A DNA stretch of 8,224 bases from JADLEX01 sp964586775 (GTDB taxonomy: Bacteria; Lernaellota; Lernaellaia; JACKCT01): the NCBI GenBank assembly GCA_964586775.1, contig CAZPJD010000143.1, positions 1 to 8,224 of the forward strand, in the 5' to 3' direction. Positions 1 through 5,144 of this stretch are shown here, piece by piece. How positions within the stretch are numbered: the first letter of the stretch is position 1; each line of letters opens with the position of its first letter. A model generated the notes under the pieces. It did no database searches. It was not told the origin of the DNA and saw only the letters and a program-made list of their open reading frames with translations. The position numbers and the translations under genes are program-made.

Positions 1-1
1 G

Positions 2-124
2 ACCGGCGACACCAACTTCATGCCGGTGCTCGCGGATGTGCGCGTGATCTCCGAGCACATCGAGGATACGTACCGTCAGATGAAGCCATTTTTCGAGGAT
101 TTTACCCGGGTCGACGCCGAATAG
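2..124 (+). CDS. C-terminal end of an unidentified protein (partial)
   Basis: An open frame enters from the left edge and ends at TAG 122-124, giving about 40 residues. They include DTNFMPVLADVRVISEHIE and end in FTRVDAE. The stretch looks like a soluble, mixed-charge, probably helical C-terminus with no membrane segment. I do not recognise the family and assign no function. It ends 26 bases before the LapA-like gene on the same strand, so it may be the first visible member of the same operon. The frame is supported by its amino-acid make-up and by the close, RBS-preceded gene after it. Confidence 0.6.
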   Translation, partial: TGDTNFMPVLADVRVISEHIEDTYRQMKPFFEDFTRVDAE

Positions 125-138
125 GCCGCGAACGGGAC

Positions 139-145
139 GAGAGGA
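139..145 (+). promoter_or_regulatory. Ribosome binding site of the LapA-like gene
   Basis: GAGAGGA lies 5 bases before ATG 151, a strong Shine-Dalgarno match that fixes the start. It sits in the short gap after the upstream stop at 124. No separate promoter is visible in that gap, so transcription probably reads through from upstream. Confidence 0.6.
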
Positions 146-150
146 TTGGG

Positions 151-633
151 ATGCGGGTCATCAAGGTTTTTATCGCCCTGCTCTGCGCGGTGTTCTTCGG
201 CTTTGTGATCCATTTCAACTGGGAATGGCTCAACCGCGCCGAGCCGATCGTCATCTTCTCCTACGTGCAGACGCAGTCCGCCCAGCCGGATGAGCCCGCC
301 GCCGACTCCGACGCCTCCGCCGATTCCGATGCGTCGGCCCCGACTGCGGATTCCGATGCGTCCGAAGGCGAGGCCGCGCCGACGCAGGTCGAGCGCCGGT
401 TTCAGACCGTGCCGATGCCGATGTGGGCCTATCTGCTGATCTCCCTCTTCCTCGGCGCGCTGTTCATGCTCATCGGTTCGCTGCGCGAAATCCTGCTCAC
501 GCGCCGCGAACGCCGCCGCCTTGCCCGCGAACGCAAGGACCTCGTGGAACGTTACGGCCAGCTTCGCGGCGCGGACGATCAGGACGTCGCCTACAACGTG
601 GGAGACTCCGGGCGCGACGAATTGCGTCCCTGA
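151..633 (+). CDS. LapA-like two-TM inner-membrane protein with long acidic loop
   Basis: 160 residues. TM1 is at about residues 4-24 (IKVFIALLCAVFFGFVI), followed by a loop of about 65 residues, TM2 at about 91-112 (MWAYLLISLFLGALFMLIG) and a basic cytoplasmic tail (TRRERRRLARERKDLVERYG). The two-helix plan and the charged helical tail after TM2 resemble the LapA/DUF1049 family. In E. coli, LapA works with LapB in controlling lipopolysaccharide synthesis. LapA proteins are usually about 100 residues with a short loop. Here the loop is enlarged by an Ala-Asp-Ser-rich repeat (residues 51-71) and more acidic sequence. Start ATG 151 has a good RBS. The stop is one base before the TPR-SPOR gene start, implying translational coupling. 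The family call is from architecture and local motifs and is moderately sure; LapA function is inference. Confidence 0.65.
   Translation: MRVIKVFIALLCAVFFGFVIHFNWEWLNRAEPIVIFSYVQTQSAQPDEPAADSDASADSDASAPTADSDASEGEAAPTQVERRFQTVPMPMWAYLLISLFLGALFMLIGSLREILLTRRERRRLARERKDLVERYGQLRGADDQDVAYNVGDSGRDELRP
301..363 (+). repeat. Imperfect ADSDAS-coding repeat
   Basis: Two adjacent 18-base units coding ADSDAS (residues 51-56 and 57-62) are followed, after APT, by a third ADSDAS (66-71). The copies differ mainly at third positions (for example GACTCCGAC against GATTCCGAT), so the amino-acid pattern is kept while the DNA has diverged. This suggests an acidic periplasmic linker selected at protein level and not a fresh slippage event. 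Confidence 0.75.
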
Positions 634-634
634 G

Positions 635-1681
635 ATGTCCGTGCGGCGCGCCCTGGCTATTGCCTTCGCTTTCCTTGCGACGACCGCCGTATGGGCCGGC
701 GATGCCGACCTCGAACGGATGCTCGCCGAACAGATCCGCAGCGGATTCGAATCGGGCCGTCTCGACGCGGCCACCGCCGATCTCGAGGGATTTGCCCGCA
801 AGTACCCCGACTCGCCCGAGGTTCCGAGACTGCGTCTGTTGCAGGCGCAGCGCCAGACGGATCTGTTCGCCGCGATGCCTCTTTACCGCAACCTGATCGA
901 GACGCGGCCGGATGTGCCCGAGGCGGCCGACGCACGGCTCGATCTTGCGGGGCTGTATCTCAACACCGGCAATGCCCTGGCGGCGCTCAAGGAGGCCGAC
1001 GCCCTGATCGCCGCCAAGCCCTCGCCAGATCGTTCGGCAAAGGCGCGCTGGATCGCCGCGCGGGCGAACGCCTCGCTGGGCCGTCACGGCGCGGCGGCGG
1101 AGCACTACGCGGCGCTCATCGCGCTTCATCCGGATGCCGAGCAGGTCCCCGCCGCCATGCTCGGCCTCGCCGAGGCGCGTCTGCAACTCGGACAGGCGCA
1201 GGAGGCGCGCTCGATGTTTTCGCGTCTGCTGGAAAAGCACGCCGCCGCCATCGATGCCCCGCGCGCGGGATTCGGCCTGGGGCAAGCCATGGAACGGGCC
1301 GGCGACCGGCGCGGCGCGATCGGCGTGTACCGCAAGATCGTCGAGCAGGCAGCTTCGAGTCCGTATGCAGCGTCGGCGCGCGAACGCCTGACGGACCTCG
1401 ACGCGAATCCCGAGGCCCGCGCTTTGCGTCCGGCCCGCCTGACGCGCGAGCAGTTTTCCGTGCGCCTCGGGGTATTTCCGAACGACGAGGCCGAACGCAC
1501 CGCCGCCCAATTCGTCCAGCAGGGTTTCAAGACCATCGTCCGGCCCGTGGACGAGACGCGGACGGAGGTGCTGGTGGGCGAGTTCGGAACGCAGTTGCAG
1601 GCCGGGTTCTTTGCCGAAGAACTGGCGAAAAAGTTCGGGCGACCCCTCGAGGTCGTTCCGCTCGTCGAAGGGAATCCCTGA
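635..1681 (+). CDS. Periplasmic TPR protein with C-terminal SPOR domain
   Basis: 348 residues. The N-terminus (RRALAIAFAFLATTAVWA, then GDADL) is a signal peptide with an AWA cleavage site, so the mature protein is periplasmic. Residues about 35-255 form tandem TPR-like helical pairs, for example ADARLDLAGLYLNTGNALAAL, AAEHYAALIALHPDAEQVP and GFGLGQAMERAGDRRGAIGVY, resembling CpoB/YbgF- and BamD-type scaffolds. Residues about 273-343, from FSVRLGVFPNDEAER to PLEVVPL, match a SPOR domain. SPOR domains bind peptidoglycan stripped of stem peptides, often at division sites. ATG 635 is chosen because the signal peptide starts there. The frame is open further upstream, but that part overlaps the LapA-like gene. 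No strong RBS precedes the start; TGAGATG at the junction points to coupling with the upstream gene. The stop shares one base with the next start. A role as an envelope scaffold is inference. Confidence 0.82.
   Translation: MSVRRALAIAFAFLATTAVWAGDADLERMLAEQIRSGFESGRLDAATADLEGFARKYPDSPEVPRLRLLQAQRQTDLFAAMPLYRNLIETRPDVPEAADARLDLAGLYLNTGNALAALKEADALIAAKPSPDRSAKARWIAARANASLGRHGAAAEHYAALIALHPDAEQVPAAMLGLAEARLQLGQAQEARSMFSRLLEKHAAAIDAPRAGFGLGQAMERAGDRRGAIGVYRKIVEQAASSPYAASARERLTDLDANPEARALRPARLTREQFSVRLGVFPNDEAERTAAQFVQQGFKTIVRPVDETRTEVLVGEFGTQLQAGFFAEELAKKFGRPLEVVPLVEGNP
1668..1673 (+). promoter_or_regulatory. Ribosome binding site of the FGE-like lipoprotein gene
   Basis: AAGGGA lies 7 bases before ATG 1681, inside the last codons of the TPR-SPOR gene. 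It supports the start that overlaps the upstream stop by one base. Confidence 0.55.
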
Positions 1682-2586
1682 TGCGTAGGTTCGCCGTCAT
1701 CCCGATCGCGATCATTCTTCTCGTGACGGCCTGCGCGAAGCTTTCCGAAGAAGACGGCGATTGGGATCGCGACTACGGCGCGGCGGCCGTTTCAGAACTC
1801 GTCATCGTTCCCGCGGGCGATTTTTGGATGGGCTCGAATGCCGACGCCGATTGGGACATCTTCTCCCCCGGCGTGGATGAGGGCTTCTCCGACGAACACC
1901 CGCTTCATCGCGTGACGCTGCGCGCGTACGCCATCGAGCGCACCGAGGTCTCGAACGCACAGTATCGCGCGTGCGTGGATGCGGGCGCATGCGACGATCC
2001 GCACGATTCGGCGTCGCGGACCCGGTCCGACTACTACCTGAATCCGGCGTTCGACGCATATCCGGTCGTGCATGTGTCTTGGCATCAGGCGACGACGTAT
2101 TGCGAATGGATCGACCGACGACTGCCGACCGAGGCGGAATGGGAAAAGGCGGCCCGCGGCCCGGGCGTTCGCCGATACCCGTGGGGCGACGAATCCCCCG
2201 ATTGCCTGCGGGCGAATCTTTTTCTGACCACGCAGGGTTACGACGAGAATGGCGAGATCGTGGTGGATGATGGCGGATGCGCCGGCGACACGAAGCCGGT
2301 GGCCGACTACGACTACGGCGCGTCGCCCTACTCCGTCCAGAATTTGAGCGGCAACGTCTTCGAGTGGGTCGCCGATGCGTACGCGGCGGACTTCTATGAC
2401 GCGGCGATTTGGCCGGACAACTCGGACGATCCGACGGGGCCCGAAACGGGCGAACGACGGGTGATCCGGGGCGGGTCGTTCACGAGCGTCGCGACGCTCG
2501 GTCGCGCGGCGTATCGCGGCGCGCTGTTGCCCGAGAGTTTCACGTCCGATCTCGGTTTTCGCTGCTCCGCCGACGTAACCGATTAG
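1681..2586 (+). CDS. Lipoprotein with FGE/SUMF1-type fold, catalytic cysteines absent
   Basis: 301 residues. The signal peptide RRFAVIPIAIILLVTAC ends in a lipobox with Cys18, so the product is probably a lipid-anchored envelope protein. From residue 43 the formylglycine-generating-enzyme (sulfatase-modifying factor) fold is clear: VPAGDFWMGS, IERTEVSNAQYRACVD, PVVHVSWHQATTYCEW, RRLPTEAEWEKAARG (146-160), SGNVFEWVAD (223-232), RRVIRGGSF (259-267) and GFRCSAD near the end. In true FGEs, RGGSW is followed by a segment with the two catalytic cysteines (pattern CHxSYC). Here residues 268-275 are TSVATLGR, with none. Sulfatase activation is therefore unlikely. Family members without these cysteines serve varied or unknown roles, including ligand binding and other oxidoreductases. 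No sulfatase gene is nearby. Start ATG 1681 has a good RBS and overlaps the upstream stop by one base. The 3' end overlaps the opposite-strand glycosidase gene by 4 bp. Confidence 0.85.
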   Translation: MRRFAVIPIAIILLVTACAKLSEEDGDWDRDYGAAAVSELVIVPAGDFWMGSNADADWDIFSPGVDEGFSDEHPLHRVTLRAYAIERTEVSNAQYRACVDAGACDDPHDSASRTRSDYYLNPAFDAYPVVHVSWHQATTYCEWIDRRLPTEAEWEKAARGPGVRRYPWGDESPDCLRANLFLTTQGYDENGEIVVDDGGCAGDTKPVADYDYGASPYSVQNLSGNVFEWVADAYAADFYDAAIWPDNSDDPTGPETGERRVIRGGSFTSVATLGRAAYRGALLPESFTSDLGFRCSADVTD

Positions 2587-4205
2587 CTCTTCGCGCTTCG
2601 GATCGCGAGGACGCTTCGAATCGGTCGCGTCGCCGCGCCGATCATCCCGTCTTCGCCGCGCAGCGCCATCCCCGCACTTCCCCCGCCGTCGAGGTTTATC
2701 GCCTGCACGCACCCCATGCCGAGCAGGAGCCGCGCCAGCGAATCGAGATTCATCCCGACCGAATGCTTGAAGTCGCGCCCCTCGACTGCGACGATCACGA
2801 CCTGATGGTCCTCGGTGATGCCGACGGCGAGGCGCGGCGCGAACGCTTGCGCGAAAAACCCGAACGGGTGCAGGGCTTCGGGAATTGCGGCCTCGTCGTA
2901 ATCCCCCTGCTCCCAGTCGCTGCCCGCCTTTCGCGCGGCGAGGATCATCGGCCCCCCGGCCACTCCACTTACCACGCGGCCCACGCCGGGAATGGATGGC
3001 AGGTCGAAGTCCCACTCGTCGCCGATCGCCGCGACGCCCGCATCCGTCGTCGTGGAGCCCGGGTGCATCGACGCGGAGCCCGGGTGCATCACCACAGCGA
3101 GACCGCCCAGCGGAATCGCGACGTCGCCGTTCGTCGCCGTCTCGATCACGCGCCGTCCATACACGGCAAAGGCGATGGGCGCGACGGGCGTGCGCGCGCC
3201 AAACAGCGAGTTGTAAAATACGATGTCGCCGGGGCCGAGGTGCGGCCGGTTCACGAGCCGCGCCGCCAGCTTCATCCGCCCCCGCCGCATCGTCACGCCC
3301 TTCAGGCCGACGACGCGCAGGTGCACGTGGTGCTGGTCGTCCTGCAACAGCGCGGGACGGCGATACACGGGCGGCATCAGCACAACTCCGTCTCGCACCG
3401 CCAACCCCGCCGGGTCGCCGAGCGAACCGTGGGGTGCGCCGGGCAATTCCGAGTAAAGATAAAAACCCCCGTTCGTCGCGGCGATGATGTTCGAATCGGC
3501 GCGTAGCACCTCGCCCAGCGATTGGCCGTCCGCTCCCGGCCACGACGGCTCGATCCGCCATTTGCGCGACGCGAAACGCAGCGCGCCCAGGCGTACCGGG
3601 CCCGTGCGCGTCATCATCGACCACTTCGCCGCAAAGAAATCGCGATCCAGGAGTTCCCACTCCACGTCCGCGGCGCGAACGCGCTTCGCACGGCCCGCCG
3701 CGTCGTACGCGAAGTGTAGCCGAGCGAGGGCCGTGTGCGCGAAGTCGAGCAGATCGCTCGCCCGCGACGATACGTCCTCGGGGTTCGCGGCGAGGTCCTC
3801 GGCCAAGGCCACGGCGAAAAGCCCCACGAGCCTTGCCGCGAGCGCGGGTTCGGGATGCCGACGCAGCCGTTCGTATGACTTTCGGACGCGGTCCATGCGC
3901 GCGAAAAAGCCCTCGCGACGCTCCGCGTTATCGATGCGCTGCGAGACGCGCGTCCACGCGCCGATCCAATCGGGCTCCGATTCTCCCGGCGTCCACGAGA
4001 CGTCGCTCCCGCGTTCATCGAATGCGCCGCCGTAATCCCCGATCAGGCGCGAAACGTGAACATTGGCCGCGACCGCGTCCGCGGCCTCCAGCGCTCCCGC
4101 CTCCGCCAGAAAATGCGTCAGGATCGTGCGAGGAAATCGATGCCCGCGGGGTTTTCTTGACAGGCTTTTCGATTTGCGATCAGGATCGCCGCCGGATGTC
4201 GTCAC
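2583..4205 (-). CDS. Phosphodiester glycosidase (NAGPA/DUF2233) family protein with extra N-terminal domain
   Basis: 540 residues. The C-terminal part, from about residue 190, matches the phosphodiester glycosidase family related to the mammalian uncovering enzyme NAGPA. It has SNIIAATNGGFYLYSE (Asn245 region), PGDIVFYNSLFGARTP, AVGITEDHQVVIVAVEGRD, the family hallmark INLDGGGSAGMAL (Asp506-Gly509) and a closing RPIRSVLAI. Bacterial members are thought to cleave sugar phosphodiesters or act on cell-wall sugars; the substrate here is unknown. Residues 1-187 are basic at first, then mostly helical with conserved-looking charged segments (RMDRVRKSYERLRRHPEP), and match nothing I know. No signal peptide or lipobox is visible, which is unusual for a family that is mostly exported. 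The start is GTG 4205, chosen for a GGGGAG site 8 bases upstream. The next in-frame ATG (residue 104) would remove half of the N-terminal region. The gene end overlaps the FGE-like gene by 4 bp, and its start overlaps rlpA by 10 bp. Confidence 0.82.
   Translation of the reverse strand: MTTSGGDPDRKSKSLSRKPRGHRFPRTILTHFLAEAGALEAADAVAANVHVSRLIGDYGGAFDERGSDVSWTPGESEPDWIGAWTRVSQRIDNAERREGFFARMDRVRKSYERLRRHPEPALAARLVGLFAVALAEDLAANPEDVSSRASDLLDFAHTALARLHFAYDAAGRAKRVRAADVEWELLDRDFFAAKWSMMTRTGPVRLGALRFASRKWRIEPSWPGADGQSLGEVLRADSNIIAATNGGFYLYSELPGAPHGSLGDPAGLAVRDGVVLMPPVYRRPALLQDDQHHVHLRVVGLKGVTMRRGRMKLAARLVNRPHLGPGDIVFYNSLFGARTPVAPIAFAVYGRRVIETATNGDVAIPLGGLAVVMHPGSASMHPGSTTTDAGVAAIGDEWDFDLPSIPGVGRVVSGVAGGPMILAARKAGSDWEQGDYDEAAIPEALHPFGFFAQAFAPRLAVGITEDHQVVIVAVEGRDFKHSVGMNLDSLARLLLGMGCVQAINLDGGGSAGMALRGEDGMIGAATRPIRSVLAIRSAKS
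3054..3090 (-). repeat. 21-bp-period tandem duplication in the glycosidase gene
   Basis: The 16-base string GGAGCCCGGGTGCATC (+ strand) occurs at 3054-3069 and identically at 3075-3090, a 21-base period. In the protein this gives two copies of MHPGS (Met373 and Met380) seven residues apart. The period keeps the frame, so it adds one 7-residue unit to what is probably a surface loop. Near-identity at DNA level suggests a recent duplication. Confidence 0.8.
4157..4186 (+). promoter_or_regulatory. Candidate rlpA promoter inside the glycosidase gene
   Basis: A perfect -35-like TTGACA lies at 4157-4162. The only -10-like hexamer at usable spacing is CAGGAT at 4181-4186 (18 bases away, 3 of 6 matches), which is weak. 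It would put transcription initiation just upstream of ATG 4196, giving a nearly leaderless message. Because rlpA and the glycosidase gene overlap at their 5' ends, any rlpA promoter must lie within glycosidase coding sequence. Tentative. Confidence 0.3.
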
Positions 4206-4591
4206 GCGTGTATCTCCCCATCTGTTTCGTCCTGGTCGCCACCGTGTTGTCGGCGTGCGCGCCCAGGTACACCGTGCGCGACCGCCCCGAAGGTTGGACG
4301 CAGTCCGGCACCGCGTGCTGGTACGGCGCCGCGTTCCACGGACGACGCACCGCGAGCGGCGAGATCTTCGATCAAAACAAACTCACCGCCGCACACCCGT
4401 CGTTGCCGTTCGGGACCATCGTGCGCGTGACGAACAAAGCCAACGACCAGTCGGTGCTCGTGCGCATCAACGATCGAGGCCCGTGGAAACGCGGGCGCAT
4501 CATCGACCTGTCGCGCGCCGCCGCCCAGCAGCTCGACATGGTGAATGCCGGGCTCGCCGAGGTCGATCTCGAGGTCGTCCGTACGCCGTAA
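4196..4591 (+). CDS. rlpA: RlpA-type DPBB lipoprotein, probable lytic transglycosylase
   Basis: 131 residues. The signal sequence SSRVYLPICFVLVATVLSAC ends in a lipobox, followed by a single double-psi beta-barrel domain. The RlpA signatures are all present: GTACWYGAAFHGRRTASGE, LTAAHPSLPFGTIVRVTN, SVLVRINDRGPW and GRIIDLSRAAAQQL. The Glu of ASGE, the His of AAHP and the Asp of NDRG, which correspond to residues implicated in the lytic transglycosylase activity of Pseudomonas RlpA, are kept. RlpA cleaves denuded glycan strands of peptidoglycan at the outer membrane side. The protein ends right after the DPBB and lacks the C-terminal SPOR domain of many homologues. The usual Ser of the ASWYG motif is Cys (ACWYG). 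ATG 4196 is chosen for the signal peptide and an AGGA at 4182-4185. The end is 4 bp from the opposite-strand cysteine-rich gene. Confidence 0.9.
   Translation: MSSRVYLPICFVLVATVLSACAPRYTVRDRPEGWTQSGTACWYGAAFHGRRTASGEIFDQNKLTAAHPSLPFGTIVRVTNKANDQSVLVRINDRGPWKRGRIIDLSRAAAQQLDMVNAGLAEVDLEVVRTP
4214..4219 (-). promoter_or_regulatory. Ribosome binding site deciding the GTG start of the glycosidase gene
   Basis: On the minus strand GGGGAG lies 8 bases before GTG 4205. It lies inside the rlpA signal-peptide codons of the other strand. It is the main support for the GTG start and hence for the 10-bp head-to-head overlap with rlpA. Confidence 0.45.
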
Positions 4592-4595
4592 CCGG

Positions 4596-4988
4596 TCAGT
4601 CGGCGGCGTCGCACAGGCCGAGCGATTCCAAATAGTCGTGGTCTTCTGCCGTCACGCAGTATGCCTGATCGTAGGACCCGATCTCGCAGTCGTCCACGCA
4701 CGAGTAGCCATCGGGGCACTGCTTGTCGAGGTCGCATAGCTCCGTGCAGTACGATTGGGACGTCGTTTGACCCACGCACACCCACGAAACGCAGTCGGCG
4801 TGGTTCTTGTCGTAGCACCACCCGTCCTCACCACCGACGCACGCGCCCTCGCAGACCTTGCCCACGTCCTGCGTCGCACCCACACCGGTCCCGGTCCCCT
4901 TCGGGCCGTCGGAACCGCATGCGGTCACGTGCGCGACGCATGCGGCGATTCCCGCCAGGAGAAGGACAACGACGCGAAACCGGATCAT
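4596..4988 (-). CDS. Small cysteine-rich lipoprotein of unknown function
   Basis: 130 residues. The N-terminus (RFRVVVLLLAGIAACVAHVTAC, then GSDGPKG) is a lipoprotein signal; VTAC before GSD is the likelier lipobox, with IAAC an alternative. A Gly/Thr-rich linker follows, then a domain with 12 cysteines in about 85 residues: CEGACVGGEDGWC, CVSWVC, SYCTELCDLDKQCPDGYSC, VDDCEIGSYDQAYC and a final CDAAD. The even number suggests up to six disulfides in an oxidising compartment. Motifs like CxxDxxCPxGYxC are common in cell-surface proteins of Myxococcota and similar bacteria, but I cannot name a family. Start ATG 4988 has AGGAG at 5000-5004 (11-base spacing) and a good promoter further upstream. 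The frame stays open upstream, but that part overlaps the divergent phosphodiesterase gene and lacks sense. Confidence 0.8.
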   Translation of the reverse strand: MIRFRVVVLLLAGIAACVAHVTACGSDGPKGTGTGVGATQDVGKVCEGACVGGEDGWCYDKNHADCVSWVCVGQTTSQSYCTELCDLDKQCPDGYSCVDDCEIGSYDQAYCVTAEDHDYLESLGLCDAAD

Positions 4989-5020
4989 GTGGATGTTCGC
5001 TCCTGAAGACGGTTCGGTCA

Positions 5021-5048
5021 CGACGCGGCGCATCATCGCGGCGCGTCG
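5021..5048. repeat. Inverted repeat around the -10 of the cysteine-rich lipoprotein promoter
   Basis: CGACGCG (5021-5027) and CGCGTCG (5042-5048) are perfect 7-base inverted arms separated by 14 bases. A direct repeat GCGGCGC (5025-5031, 5038-5044) lies within the same span. The loop contains the -10 candidate of the minus-strand promoter, a typical place for a repressor operator. In GC-rich DNA such short arms can arise by chance. Confidence 0.4.
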
Positions 5049-5060
5049 GTGATCCGTCAA
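5032..5060 (-). promoter_or_regulatory. Candidate sigma-70 promoter of the cysteine-rich lipoprotein gene
   Basis: On the minus strand the -35 is TTGACG (5060-5055, 5 of 6 matches) and the -10 is GATGAT (5037-5032, 4 of 6), with an ideal 17-base spacer. Initiation near 5025 would give a leader of about 37 bases carrying AGGAG at 5004-5000 before ATG 4988. This is the best promoter in the window by consensus, though the organism's own consensus is unknown. Confidence 0.5.
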
Positions 5061-5089
5061 TCGCGACGGGCGCGGGCGGCATCGGCAAC

Positions 5090-5119
5090 TTGCCGGTTTC
5101 GACCCCGCTCGGTTAAGGT
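5090..5119 (+). promoter_or_regulatory. Weak candidate promoter of the 7TM-HD phosphodiesterase gene
   Basis: TTGCCG (5090-5095) could be a -35, with TAAGGT (5114-5119, 3 of 6) as -10 at 18 bases. Initiation near 5126 would leave a very short leader containing AGGGGA (5127-5132), which is 12 bases before ATG 5145. The match is poor, and the true promoter may be elsewhere in the 156-base divergent gap. Confidence 0.22.
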
Positions 5120-5144
5120 ACGCGCCAGGGGATTCCGAACGCCA

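Noticed and set aside
497..1510. Minus-strand open frame opposite the TPR-SPOR gene
   Set aside because: Low-complexity, Arg-rich translation with no domain; it lies antisense to a gene with signal peptide, TPRs and SPOR.
1681..2586. A sulfatase-activating (formylglycine) system
   Set aside because: The catalytic cysteines are missing and no sulfatase gene is in the window.
2409..3506. Plus-strand open frame opposite the glycosidase gene
   Set aside because: No signature or plausible start; the minus strand carries INLDGGGSAG and NGGF motifs.
1792..3660. Long minus-strand open frame of 622 codons
   Set aside because: It is Arg/Gly/Ala-rich without motifs, and crosses both the FGE-like gene and the glycosidase gene, which have clear family signatures in other frames. 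A GC-rich shadow.
5049..5144. Upstream extension of the phosphodiesterase gene to GTG 5049
   Set aside because: The added 32 residues are Arg/Ala-rich and unlike the family, and would overlap the minus-strand promoter; ATG 5145 leads directly into TM1.
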